In this document: piece by piece, positions 15,114-23,543 of the stretch
Layout: each line of letters opens with the position of its first letter
Numbering within the stretch: position 1 is the stretch's first letter
Position numbers and translations under genes: made by a program
IMG/VR virus record: IMGVR_UViG_3300027759_003860
Location: 1 to 32,647 of that record
Strand: one strand, 5' to 3'
DNA from: a virus
Length of the DNA stretch: 32,647 nucleotides
The notes under the pieces: model-generated
What the model was told of the DNA's origin: nothing
The model's input: only the letters and a program-made list of their open reading frames with translations
Database searches by the model: none

Positions 15114-15896
15114 TTATGCGGCGCGGAGGGCTTCACGGTTGGCACGCTTGATGGCTCCGCGAATGACGAAGGGCAGGCGAGCAGCGAGCTTTCTCTCACG
15201 AGCCCGTGCGGTGCGGTCGGCGATGGACTGGAGCTGCAGGGCATCACCATAAGGCACATCATTCTGGATGCGGATGGAGTAACTGAGACTGCCGAGCTGG
15301 ATCTGCACGCCGCCGCGTGCGGTGCCGTGGCGCTTGATCCAGGCGGGCAGTTTAACATTGAGCTTATCAGCCGCAGCAGCCCAGCCGGAGGCGAGCTTGC
15401 CGACGTTCTTTTTGCGCGCGGCGATGGCTTTGATAAGCTTCGGTGAGGAGACGTAGAAGGCGGCTTTCTGGCCGCGTGAGATGGTCTTCCGCTTACCTGC
15501 AAAGCGGCGAGCGGCGCGCTCGGCCCAGAGGCTTTCGACATTCGGGTGCAGCTCTTTGGTGGCGACGACGACGGGGTTTTTCAGCGGGTGGCCGAAGGCC
15601 TGCGTGATGGTGCGCTTACCTTTCAAAATGACGCCTGCGAAGATGGCGGAGGCTTCACTGTCGATCTTGGCCTCGGCGGCTTTCTTGGCCTCGGTGCCGG
15701 TGACGGTGGCGAACTTGCCGGGGTTGTCTGGCGCGGGGGCAGATTTGGCATAGAAGGGCGGGGTGGCGAGCACGGCGTCACGCACGAAGCCACGGGCCTC
15801 GGAGTCCACGAGCTCTTTAGCGACCCGCTGAAACTGCCCGGGAATCTTTTTCAGATCACGCAGCAGCGGGGCGAGCTTAGCGGTGACAGTGATCAT
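15114..15896 (-). CDS. Z-like minor tail / neck protein
   Basis: The product has 260 residues and is strongly basic, with an N-terminal helix (LLRDLKKIPGQFQRVAKEL), a Lys/Arg-rich middle and a C-terminal Arg/Ala helix. This matches the general form of lambda gpZ or HK97-gp10-type proteins, which connect head and tail. Gene order supports it (between the FII-position gene and the U-like gene). It starts directly after GCCTAACC. Confidence 0.6.
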   Translation of the reverse strand: MITVTAKLAPLLRDLKKIPGQFQRVAKELVDSEARGFVRDAVLATPPFYAKSAPAPDNPGKFATVTGTEAKKAAEAKIDSEASAIFAGVILKGKRTITQAFGHPLKNPVVVATKELHPNVESLWAERAARRFAGKRKTISRGQKAAFYVSSPKLIKAIAARKKNVGKLASGWAAAADKLNVKLPAWIKRHGTARGGVQIQLGSLSYSIRIQNDVPYGDALQLQSIADRTARARERKLAARLPFVIRGAIKRANREALRAA

Positions 15897-15898
15897 GG

Positions 15899-16228
15899 TT
15901 AGGCGATCGGGAAGCGGATGGCGGTGATAACCCAGGCGATTTCGCAGGCATCATGACCGGCGACGTTGTCGATGCGCCAGTCGAGGTCGTTGCAGCGGAG
16001 CATGGAGCGTGAAGCGGGAGCGGTGGGCAGCAGGCTTTTCAGGATGCTGGTGGTGAGGATCTGGACGGGGGTGAAGCCACGGCCATCAGCCGCCTGGCGC
16101 TGCTCGACGCCGCCGATTTGCACGCCGGTGATGGCGGTGACGCTGCCGATGGTGACGCTGCGCGGGTAATGCGCGGCGAGGGATGAGTGATGGCGTGCCT
16201 TGGCAGCCTGCAGGGCGGTGAGACTCAT
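15899..16228 (-). CDS. Head-tail connector (FII-position) protein
   Basis: The product has 109 residues with no secure family match. It is Ala-rich at the N-terminus and strand-rich later (CNDLDWRIDNVAGHD). It is coupled to the gene before it (ATGA, 16225-16228) and precedes the Z-like gene, the place of lambda FII, which joins head and tail. The role is therefore positional inference. Confidence 0.5.
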   Translation of the reverse strand: MSLTALQAAKARHHSSLAAHYPRSVTIGSVTAITGVQIGGVEQRQAADGRGFTPVQILTTSILKSLLPTAPASRSMLRCNDLDWRIDNVAGHDACEIAWVITAIRFPIA

Positions 16229-16482
16229 GGGCGGAGATCGCTGCGGAAATGCATCTGGCGGAGGGCGGAGACCAGGCTGAGGAGCTGGTCAGAGAGGGCG
16301 GCGTTTCCCAGAGGCGCGGGGCAGGCAGCGAACTGCACGGGCGCGTCATAGACGGCGATGTTTTCCTCAAAACTAAAGGTGCAGGTGACGCGGTCGGAGT
16401 CGTCGGCGGAGGCGATGCGGATGACCCGCTGACCGTTGGCGCGGTCGAGGTCGGTGGTGGTTTCTTCAAGTGTGTGGCGCAT
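16225..16482 (-). CDS. Small head-completion candidate
   Basis: The product has 85 residues. An acidic, strand-rich core (FSFEENIAVYDAP) is followed by a helical end. It is the first gene after the capsid-gene hairpin and is translationally coupled to the FII-position gene. GGGAG stands 3 nt before the ATG, one of few late genes with a Shine-Dalgarno-like sequence, and TTGACA starts 19 nt before the ATG. Family unknown. Confidence 0.5.
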   Translation of the reverse strand: MRHTLEETTTDLDRANGQRVIRIASADDSDRVTCTFSFEENIAVYDAPVQFAACPAPLGNAALSDQLLSLVSALRQMHFRSDLRP

Positions 16483-16510
16483 GGCTCCCGCGCTATGTCA
16501 AAACGCAGGA

Positions 16511-16540
16511 GGGCCACTGCCCAACCAAAAGCAGTGGCCC
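16511..16540 (-). terminator. Hairpin after the major capsid gene
   Basis: GGGCCACTGC (16511-16520) and GCAGTGGCCC (16531-16540) form a perfect 10-bp stem with a 10-nt loop. It lies 51 bp past the capsid stop in the direction of transcription. The T-rich stretch after it is poor (GCGTTTTG), so it is more likely a partial terminator or an mRNA-stabilising 3' hairpin that lets capsid protein exceed downstream products. Confidence 0.7.
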
Positions 16541-16591
16541 CATGCGCTATCAACTAACCAGGAGGAACGCCTGGAAATTTGCCGGGAGAGA

Positions 16592-17743
16592 TTAGCCGAT
16601 GATGAGGGCCAGATGCTCTGGCTTGACCACCAAGACGCCCCACGCCAGGCTGACATGGTAGGTCACCATGCGAAAGCCAGGGTAGCAGGAGATCTCAAAA
16701 GCGAGACCCGTGCGCTCATCGACCACTGTTTCATGCATGCCCAGGTCACCCTCGGCAGGCTTAGCTGGCAGGCGGGTGCCAAGCAAAATGGCGTTGCGGG
16801 CGAAAGCCGTGTTGCGGGCAGAGGTGGCGAAGACGGTGATGGCGCGGGTGGCGGCGCTTTGAGCCTTGCGCAATCCAGGAGCGGCGAGCGTGATGCTGTC
16901 ACCCGAGGCAGGGTTGGCACCGGCGAAGGCTACGCTGGCGACCACATACTTGTTGGTGTCGTTGGCGAAGGTGACGATGTCACCAGCGGCGACCACGCCT
17001 GTGCCTGCTGTTGCCAGCGGGATGACGGTCTGACCGAGAGTGAATGCGGCACTGGAGGAAGTGGCAGAGGCCATGGCACCGGCGGTCGGTGTGACGATCT
17101 GGGATGACTCACGGATGTCCATACCGTAAAGGTTGCCGAGGATGCCTTGGCGGAGCAGGCTAGGATCACCGGACTCGTTGACCTTGTAAAGGTTAGACGT
17201 GCCACGTAGAGCGACACCTGCGGTGGTGTCGATCACACAATGGCGGTCGGACTGCGGCGCGCCATTGTCGTCGAGCACCTTCTTGATCTGAGCGAAGTCA
17301 GCCAGGACAGGAGCTGTGCCAGCGGTGGTGCCAAAGGCGCGGGAAGCACCGAGGGATGCATAGCTGGCGATGTCTGCTTCGACTTCATTGCAGAGGGCGC
17401 GAATGGCCTGGGCGATCTGGTCCTGCTGCATGGTCAGGTAGTTTGCGCCGAGACTGTTCTGCTCTTCACCAGACCAAGAAAAAGGCGCGAAGCGGCTTTT
17501 CTGGATGGTGAAGGCCTTGTTACCGAAGGTCTGGTCCGCTGCGGATGGCAGGGCCATGGCTGGGGTGACATTGCCTGCGGCTGTGTTGGCTGGGGCCACG
17601 AAGCTGCGCATTGTGGCATTGAGCGCGCAGCGGTCAGCGCGGGAGTCACGCTGGACGGCTGGGATGAAGCCGTTGAGCTCGCGGGAAACCACGTCGAGTG
17701 CGGCGACGAAATCAGGGATGAGGGAAGTGAGTGTGTTGGCCAT
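16592..17743 (-). CDS. Major capsid protein (HK97 fold, P22 gp5-like)
   Basis: The product has 383 residues. The N-terminus (NTLTSLIPDFVAALDVVSRE, then FIPAVQRD and FSWSGEEQ) reads like P22-type coat proteins. Residues about 225-308 form a strand-rich insert (VVAAGDIVTFANDTNKYVV) like the P22 coat I-domain, followed by the return to the capsid core (NAILLGTRLP). It builds the icosahedral shell. Position after the protease-scaffold gene agrees. Its leader is AT-rich (ATTCAAATAAAAAGAAT before ATG), unlike other late genes, which would favour strong translation. Confidence 0.85.
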   Translation of the reverse strand: MANTLTSLIPDFVAALDVVSRELNGFIPAVQRDSRADRCALNATMRSFVAPANTAAGNVTPAMALPSAADQTFGNKAFTIQKSRFAPFSWSGEEQNSLGANYLTMQQDQIAQAIRALCNEVEADIASYASLGASRAFGTTAGTAPVLADFAQIKKVLDDNGAPQSDRHCVIDTTAGVALRGTSNLYKVNESGDPSLLRQGILGNLYGMDIRESSQIVTPTAGAMASATSSSAAFTLGQTVIPLATAGTGVVAAGDIVTFANDTNKYVVASVAFAGANPASGDSITLAAPGLRKAQSAATRAITVFATSARNTAFARNAILLGTRLPAKPAEGDLGMHETVVDERTGLAFEISCYPGFRMVTYHVSLAWGVLVVKPEHLALIIG

Positions 17744-17787
17744 ATTCTTTTTATTTGAATGTTAGGGGAGAGACTGGGTGGGGTTGT

Positions 17788-18822
17788 TTATTCGGAAATC
17801 TTGCCGCCAGCGCGGGTGAAGGCGTTGCGGTCGGGATAGCTGAGGGCACGGTATTCTTCGTGCGTGAGGGTCTTTTTCTCAGCGGAAGCAGCAGCACCGG
17901 CGATGGGGGTGCCTGCACCTGCGGAGGCTGCGGCGCCGTTTTTCACCAGGGCTTGCAGCTTGGTGATCTCGGCGGTGAACTCGGCCTTGAGGGCGGTGCA
18001 GCCTGCTGCGACGGCATCGTCGAAGAGCTTCTTGGTTTCGGGGTCTTCGAGGTTCATCTCGACCTTGGGCGCGGCGGGCTTGTAGGCGGCGACGAGGTCG
18101 GCGAGTTGGTCTTCTGTCTCATCACCTTTGACGGTGATGCCGACGAGGGAGGCGAGGGCGAGGAGTGCTTTCATGGGGGAGGGGTCAGTGGAGCTTGGTG
18201 CGATCTCAGGCTGGGTGGTGTCAAACAAAGCGGCAGGCAGCATGGTGAACATGTGCGCCCAGGCGTTCTTGAAGGCCTTGGCCTTGGTGCCGGTGATGAG
18301 GGAGTCTGCGAAGCCTGCGTCGATGGCGTCCTGACCAAAGAACCAGGTGCCCTGCTGGGACTTCATCCAGTCGCGGATGGTGGCTTCTTTCTGCCCGGTG
18401 CGGCTAACATAGAGTGCGACAATGCGGTCCTCAAACTGCGCGGCGATCTTGGCGGCGGCGTCGAGCTCGTCGGCATTGCCCATGGCTCCGGCGGTGACGC
18501 GGTGGATCATGACGCGGCCGTTTTCGGCGATCTTGATCGTGCTGCCCGCGAGCATGATGACGGATGCCATGCTGGCGGCCATGCCGGTGATGTTGACGGT
18601 GACGTCTGCGCCGCTGTTTTTCAGGGCATCGTAAATGGTGAAGCCGTCGCAGCAGTCGCCACCAGGGCTGTCGAGGTTGATGACGAGTGTCTTGGGTGTG
18701 CCTGCGGCTTTGAGCGCATCGGCGAAGGCTTTGGCGCTGACGCCCCAAGCTCCGATCTCATCGGTGATGTCGATGGTTAGGCTGTCATTGGCGGCGGCGC
18801 GGAAAGTGAACCAGGAAGGCAT
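17788..18822 (-). CDS. ClpP-like head maturation protease with scaffold-like tail
   Basis: The product has 344 residues. Residues 1-185 are a ClpP/S49-type serine protease: the glycine loop NLDSPGGD (49-56), nucleophile S84 in GMAASMAS and H107 in VMIHRV; the acidic third residue is not obvious. The remainder (about 215-344) is Ala/Glu/Lys-rich and helical, then low-complexity, like a scaffolding protein. In lambda, gpC carries its scaffold Nu3 as an in-frame C-terminal product from an internal start. Here Met217 (ATG at 18174) is a candidate for the same device, though no Shine-Dalgarno sequence precedes it. The protein would template and mature the prohead. Confidence 0.8.
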   Translation of the reverse strand: MPSWFTFRAAANDSLTIDITDEIGAWGVSAKAFADALKAAGTPKTLVINLDSPGGDCCDGFTIYDALKNSGADVTVNITGMAASMASVIMLAGSTIKIAENGRVMIHRVTAGAMGNADELDAAAKIAAQFEDRIVALYVSRTGQKEATIRDWMKSQQGTWFFGQDAIDAGFADSLITGTKAKAFKNAWAHMFTMLPAALFDTTQPEIAPSSTDPSPMKALLALASLVGITVKGDETEDQLADLVAAYKPAAPKVEMNLEDPETKKLFDDAVAAGCTALKAEFTAEITKLQALVKNGAAASAGAGTPIAGAAASAEKKTLTHEEYRALSYPDRNAFTRAGGKISE

Positions 18823-18837
18823 GAACGCCGCCGGGTG

Positions 18838-20433
18838 TCAATCGACGCCAGCGGTGTCGATGGCGGCGAGCTCGGCGGCGATGTCGTCGGGGGAGAGTGT
18901 GCCTGCCATGCCTGCCATGGCCTGAAGGTGGGCGGGATCAATAGCGAGGAGTGTGGCGATGCTGGCGGGGATCTGGCCGCGATTGGCCAGCGCGAACTGG
19001 ACGTCACCGAGCTTCTCCAGAATGCGGGCCTGACGGACGGCCAGGCCGCTGCCGCCGGTGCGGCGCTCGATGAAGTCTTCCATCGTTTCCGCATTGGCGC
19101 GGAGGCGCTCCATGTCGGCGCGGTGGTCACGACCGAGATCGACGGAGGGGTCGGGATCACAGACGAAGTCGATTTGATTCCAGTCCTCGACAGTGGCGAA
19201 CTGATAGAGCGGGCCACCAGGCTGCATGGCATCGGCGATGACCCATTCCCATGTCCACTGGAGAAGTGGGTAGAGCATGGCGCGGAGGTTTTCATGGGCG
19301 CGCTTGACCTTTTCAATGACGCCACGGAAGGCGGTTCCGCCGAGGCTGCCCATGCCGAAGATCCATTCGATGGGGTAGCCGAGGCCGAAGACGAATGGGT
19401 GGGTGAGTTCCTCCAAGATTGTCTTGAAGGGGATGGCCTCGCCACCCTGGAAGAAGTTCATGGTCTCGCCATCGGCCAGGGGAATCATGACGGCTCCGTC
19501 GGCGATCTCCATGAAGCGCTTCCCGGTGTCTGTGAGTGGGGTGCCGGTCTTCTCTGCGGCCATGGCTTGCTGCATGGCGTTTGGCACTTTTCCATCGCGC
19601 GTGGTGGTGGCTCCGAGGAGGGCGCTGCGGATCTTGGCTGAGTGCTTGCGGATGGCTTTGAGGTCGAGCACGTCGAGCAGGTCTTCGTTGCTGCGGAAGA
19701 TGATGGGCGACCCATGATATTCATTAAACCGTGCTTGGACTTTCAGCTGGAAGACGTTGGCGGCGGAGATGTCGAAGACTTTACCGGAGGTGGTATAACC
19801 GATGGAGTCGTCGAGACGGACGCGGAGCTTGATGAGCTGGTCGAGGGCGTTGTATTGGAGGCCGTCGATCCAGCGGCCTTCTTTGGCTTCGGTGGTGCTG
19901 AGGTTGTTGCTGGTGAGCTGGTCGCGGGTGAGGGTCTGGACCTGTAGGCGGCGGCGGGCTTTGTCTGAGAGTGACCAGGCGAGGGCGAGGTCGCTGATGT
20001 CGGCGACTTTTTGCAGGAAGATTTCGCCATCTCCAAGACAGGCGGCGAGCCAGCGGGACTGAAGGTCGGCGAGGCTGCCTTCCTTTCGCAGATCGACGGC
20101 GCGTGAGTCTGCCCAGGACTGATAGAGGGCGGTGGCTGCGGCTTTGAACTCGGGGCTGGTGGAGCGGGATTTGAGGCCGATGCCTTTGCCGACGGCTTCC
20201 TTCGGCAGGCCGCTGATGCAGTAGCTGACGACGGGGATCTTTTCCTGCAAGAAGCGGCTGATCTGCACGCGGTCGCGGCTGCGTGACATGGTGTCGAGCT
20301 GCTTGCTGGACCAGGGCTGATAGGTGGGCAGCACGCGGTAGGTGCCGGTGCTGGTGGGCAGGGCGGCATTGACGGGACCTGCGGCTTGCTTGGTGCCGGT
20401 GCTGCTACTTTTTGACGCGATTTTTTTGGCCAT
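18838..20433 (-). CDS. Portal protein (lambda gpB-like)
   Basis: The product has 531 residues, the usual length for lambda-type portals. Recognisable stretches include SRDRVQISRFLQEKIPVVSY near the N-terminus, the central FNEYHGSPIIFRSNEDLLDV, and PIEWIFGMGSLGGTAFRGVIE, as in the lambda portal family (phage_portal_2). It forms the dodecameric ring through which DNA enters and leaves the head. It lies between the W-position gene and the protease, as in lambda. TGA overlaps a TTGACA motif starting 19 nt before the protease start. Confidence 0.85.
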   Translation of the reverse strand: MAKKIASKSSSTGTKQAAGPVNAALPTSTGTYRVLPTYQPWSSKQLDTMSRSRDRVQISRFLQEKIPVVSYCISGLPKEAVGKGIGLKSRSTSPEFKAAATALYQSWADSRAVDLRKEGSLADLQSRWLAACLGDGEIFLQKVADISDLALAWSLSDKARRRLQVQTLTRDQLTSNNLSTTEAKEGRWIDGLQYNALDQLIKLRVRLDDSIGYTTSGKVFDISAANVFQLKVQARFNEYHGSPIIFRSNEDLLDVLDLKAIRKHSAKIRSALLGATTTRDGKVPNAMQQAMAAEKTGTPLTDTGKRFMEIADGAVMIPLADGETMNFFQGGEAIPFKTILEELTHPFVFGLGYPIEWIFGMGSLGGTAFRGVIEKVKRAHENLRAMLYPLLQWTWEWVIADAMQPGGPLYQFATVEDWNQIDFVCDPDPSVDLGRDHRADMERLRANAETMEDFIERRTGGSGLAVRQARILEKLGDVQFALANRGQIPASIATLLAIDPAHLQAMAGMAGTLSPDDIAAELAAIDTAGVD

Positions 20434-20439
20434 GGGAGA

Positions 20440-20772
20440 TCAGCCGAGAACGGCGGCGGGGGCTCCGTCAAAACGGAAGCCGAAGGGTTTGGAGAATTGG
20501 CTAGCGACGGCTCCGGCGACCTCGGCCTCGACGGACTCGAAGGCGGCGCGCAGTGCCTGGCGGCGATCCTCTGGTGTGGAGGCGCGGAACTGGGCTGAGT
20601 GGCTGGAGCCGACGAATGAAAGGCTGGTGACTTCTTCACCACTGCGGTCGGCGGCGGCTTCGAGGTAGAGGTCACGCAGCCAGTTAGACTGGGCGGTGAG
20701 GTCGGTGCCGTGACGGAGCCGAGCCTCGAATAAGTAGTCGCTGGTGAGGTCGGAGATGTTGACGGTGGCCAT
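20440..20772 (-). CDS. gpW-position head-tail joining protein
   Basis: The product has 110 residues from the ATG at 20772; an upstream in-frame ATG (20793) would extend into the repeat-containing gap. The middle (TSLSFVGSSHSAQFRAST, then a helix DRRQALRAAFESVEAE) has the strand-then-helix outline of lambda gpW, but the protein is longer and overall similarity is weak. Its place between terminase and portal is that of gpW, which closes the filled head for tail joining. Confidence 0.5.
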   Translation of the reverse strand: MATVNISDLTSDYLFEARLRHGTDLTAQSNWLRDLYLEAAADRSGEEVTSLSFVGSSHSAQFRASTPEDRRQALRAAFESVEAEVAGAVASQFSKPFGFRFDGAPAAVLG

Positions 20773-21012
20773 CACGCGGGATGGGTGTGTCAAAGCTCGC
20801 AGGGCACGAATGTGACGGGGCGGGGGAGATTGTGGCGCTTGCGCCTGATGCGGGCTTGGCTATCACTGACAATGCCCTTATTCTTCCTGATGCTAAGAGT
20901 CTTGGACAAGTGCCTGTTCAAAATGCTGGAACGGCTGTGCTGGTGGTGGGAGAGGCGTCGTCGGTGCCGCAAATGACGAATGACGAGTGACGAATGACAA
21001 ATGTCAGAGGGG
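20773..21012. other. Unusual gap inside the late operon
   Basis: This 240-bp gap between TerL and the W-position gene is by far the longest inside the late operon's head genes. It is richer in A and T and contains two overlapping + strand frames. One (ATG 20848 to TGA 20976) would give a 42-residue peptide with a hydrophobic segment (SLTMPLFFLMLRV) and a Trp-, Cys- and Arg-rich tail. No Shine-Dalgarno sequence supports it, and the minus strand has no convincing frame. It ends in a tandem heptamer repeat next to TerL. It may be a remnant or a small inserted element. Confidence 0.3.
20973..21003 (+). repeat. Tandem RTGACRA heptamer repeat
   Basis: Four direct 7-bp units (ATGACGA, ATGACGA, GTGACGA, ATGACAA) plus a trailing ATG lie just after the TerL stop. 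The same unit occurs twice at 8376-8389 (ATGACAA, ATGACGA), again in a gap between late genes. A shared intergenic repeat in two places suggests a dispersed simple element rather than a slip in one gene. Confidence 0.75.
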
Positions 21013-22815
21013 TCAAAGGAAGCCAGAGGCGCGGGCGATCTGGCTGGCTAGGACGGCGTATTTGCCGCAGTCGCCGTAGTGGTCGTTAGCGATGCGTTTC
21101 CACTTGCCGGTCTGGCGGTCTTTTTGCTGCCCGCTGAGGCCTTGCATGAGGTCGAAGTCGGCATCGACGGGGATGACGATGGGGGGGCCTTTTTTCCTCT
21201 GGATGCGGCGGCCATAGAACTCGTCCTTGAGCTGGGTGTCGCTGTAGGTGTAGAGCTTGAGGTTAGGCCGGGAGGCGGCGCGGGTTTCGTTCCATGTGCC
21301 GACGGCGGCGTCATTTCCTTTCACGGGCCAGAAGAAGCCGCCGGACTTTTCGCAGATGTCGTAGCACTCCTCGGTGGCCCAGCCTGTGTCGATGTAGCCG
21401 ACCTGGGGAATGACGAACTCGGTGGTGCCTGCGATGTAGTAGCGGAGGCTGGAGAGGAAGGCGGCACTGATCAGATCGCGCTCAGAGATGAGGCTGCCCC
21501 AGTCTATATACAGGACGCTCATGTCTGGCATGATGGCGCAGACGGACCAGTGGGTGGCCTTCTCTCCGGGGTCGGCGGTGAGGACGAGCATGCGCGGGCG
21601 GGTAGGGAGGATGCGGCGGGCATAGACGCCGCGCAGGGCGGTGATGTGTTTTTCGCTGACGTTATAGGCGAGGACTGACCAGGGCAGGGCTAACCATGAA
21701 TTATAATAATTCTGGAGCCCTGTGGTGATGAGGTCGCCCTTTTCGAGGAACTCTTTGGCCATGTCGCCAAAGGTGACTTTCGGCGCATAGAAGCTGGGGA
21801 TGCGGAAGCTGCGATCTGAGAGGGGGGCGTTCAGATTATGATGCACTTCTTGGTAGGCGTCGATCATGGCGGGCTTTGATTCATCGGTGATGAGGCAGCC
21901 ATTTTTCGGGCAGACGTAGCGCACGGAGGCGCGCACCTTTTCGACATCCCATGAACCATCGACGCGGCGGGCATCGGGCGACCAGATGAGCGAGCGGTAG
22001 GAGTCTGAGCTGGCGCGCTCCTGCTCGGCTTCGAGGATGTCTTCGAGGTCTTCGTCATCAGAGGCGGTTTTTTTGACCTCGAACTCGAAGGGGAAGTGAT
22101 GGCCGCAGTGCGGGCACGGGACGTGGAAGTGGGTCTGTGTGCCGCGCTCGTAGGTCTGCCAGGCGATGTGGTTCGGGGTGTTCGGGGTGAAGTCCATGAG
22201 CTGGAGCTCAAGGCCTCGGAATTCTTTTGTGCGCTCGAAGGCGAGCTTGATGGGGTGGGCTTCGGGGGCTTGATCGCGCTGGTGCTGGATGACCTTGGCT
22301 GCTTCGCAGACATAGACGATGCCCTGCGTGGAGCCGGAGGTGGAGGTGTCTGAGTTGATGCCCTCGAAGACGATGAAGCCACCAGACATCTCCATGGCGA
22401 GCTTGCGGAACTTGGCGGGGTCGAAGGGCTTGTGGATTCGGAGGGCGTGGTTTTCTTCGATCAATGCGCCTAACCTTTTCTCGCTCATTTCGACGCGCAG
22501 CCAGTCCTCGGAGTTGCCAAGGATGAGGGTGGGCATGGGTGAATGCGGGATGCGATAGGCGAGGATGAGGATGCAGCAGGTGGTCTTTCCCACCTGTGAT
22601 CCGGCGGTGAGGGTGAGTGAACGGACGCCGGACTGGGGGTGGCCGCACTCTAAGATGGAGCGCATGAAGGGCCGACGGCGGACGCTGAAGGGGCCGGAGC
22701 TGGCGGGGGCCATCTTTGCAGGAAGGACGATGTTTTGCTCACACCAGTCGGTGACGGGTGGCGCCTGGGAGAAGGAGAAGTCCTCGCGGAGATAGGTGGC
22801 GATGCGGGAACTCAT
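21013..22815 (-). CDS. Terminase large subunit (gpA-like)
   Basis: The product has 600 residues from the ATG at 22815, which overlaps the TerS stop (ATGA). The N-terminal ATPase has the P-loop AGSQVGKT (71-78); this form matches lambda gpA-type (GpA) terminases. C234/C237 (CPHCGHHFPFEF) and C302/C307 (VCPKNGC) may form a zinc site, as in that family. The nuclease domain starts near 405, with D415 in VLTADPGEKATHWSV and a later D in VGYIDTGWATEE. It packages DNA and cuts it. The expected Walker B acidic pair is unclear; VYVCEAAKV (167-175) is the nearest candidate, with Cys where Asp is usual. Confidence 0.9.
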   Translation of the reverse strand: MSSRIATYLREDFSFSQAPPVTDWCEQNIVLPAKMAPASSGPFSVRRRPFMRSILECGHPQSGVRSLTLTAGSQVGKTTCCILILAYRIPHSPMPTLILGNSEDWLRVEMSEKRLGALIEENHALRIHKPFDPAKFRKLAMEMSGGFIVFEGINSDTSTSGSTQGIVYVCEAAKVIQHQRDQAPEAHPIKLAFERTKEFRGLELQLMDFTPNTPNHIAWQTYERGTQTHFHVPCPHCGHHFPFEFEVKKTASDDEDLEDILEAEQERASSDSYRSLIWSPDARRVDGSWDVEKVRASVRYVCPKNGCLITDESKPAMIDAYQEVHHNLNAPLSDRSFRIPSFYAPKVTFGDMAKEFLEKGDLITTGLQNYYNSWLALPWSVLAYNVSEKHITALRGVYARRILPTRPRMLVLTADPGEKATHWSVCAIMPDMSVLYIDWGSLISERDLISAAFLSSLRYYIAGTTEFVIPQVGYIDTGWATEECYDICEKSGGFFWPVKGNDAAVGTWNETRAASRPNLKLYTYSDTQLKDEFYGRRIQRKKGPPIVIPVDADFDLMQGLSGQQKDRQTGKWKRIANDHYGDCGKYAVLASQIARASGFL

Positions 22816-23543
22816 GCGGCGCGCAGGGCTGGCATGAGGTGGTCTAGCCCTTCGATGCACTGCTGGATCTGTGGGTAGAGGCGGGTGATGAGGTAGTCGG
22901 TGGCGCCACGGATGGCCTGCTGCTGGTTGGTGGGATTGACCAGGGCGGCCTGCTCTGCGGGCATGTTTGAGAGCATATTCCGCAGGGGGATGAGGAAGCC
23001 GGAGCGGAAGGCGTGGAACTCATTGGCGGGGATGAGGCGCCGCTGATCGATCTGCCATTGGGTGTGCTTTTGCAGTGCCTTGTCGTAATCGGCGCGGAGC
23101 TTTATAAGCATGGATGCGTGGACGCAGGCCATGGCATCATCACGGGGGAGGGCGCGGCCTGTGCCCTTTTCATGGCCACCGAGGCACCTTTGCCACATGG
23201 AGAAATGCTCGGCCCACAGTGACCAGGCGGCGGCGAGCATGCGCTCGGGCTCGGCGAGGTCATCACCGGCGCGCTGGAGGGCCGCTGGTGGCGGTGGTGG
23301 GGCGAGGGGTGATGAGTGGGCAAGCACCTGGACCTCGACGTGCGACATGGGCTCACCGGCGGAGCGGCTGACGGCGGAGACCATGGTAGCCTGGCTGAAG
23401 CGCCGCCAGTCATCGGTCTGGCCTTTGGCGTGGCGCTGTGCTGTGCGCAGGGAGATGCCCGCGCTGCTGGCGTAGGCCTTCAGCACGCCAGCGAATGCCC
23501 TGTCCTTGGTGCCGCTCATTGGTGTCGCATTTGAGCCAGACAC
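22812..23543 (-). CDS. Terminase small subunit candidate
   Basis: The product has 243 residues from a GTG at 23543; an ATG at 23519 (Met9) is an alternative. Residues 16-41 look like a helix-turn-helix (VLKAYASSAGISLRTAQRHA), fitting the DNA-binding end of TerS. The rest is helical, with a Pro-rich linker near 80. It directly precedes and is coupled to TerL. Four TGTCGC half-sites lie over and just before its start and could be its own binding sites or operators. Confidence 0.7.
   Translation of the reverse strand: MSGSNATPMSGTKDRAFAGVLKAYASSAGISLRTAQRHAKGQTDDWRRFSQATMVSAVSRSAGEPMSHVEVQVLAHSSPLAPPPPPAALQRAGDDLAEPERMLAAAWSLWAEHFSMWQRCLGGHEKGTGRALPRDDAMACVHASMLIKLRADYDKALQKHTQWQIDQRRLIPANEFHAFRSGFLIPLRNMLSNMPAEQAALVNPTNQQQAIRGATDYLITRLYPQIQQCIEGLDHLMPALRAA

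Noticed and set aside
17731-18780. A 349-codon + strand frame opposite the protease gene
   Set aside because: The product is Gly/Val/Asp repeats typical of an antisense shadow; the minus strand encodes a clear ClpP-like protease.
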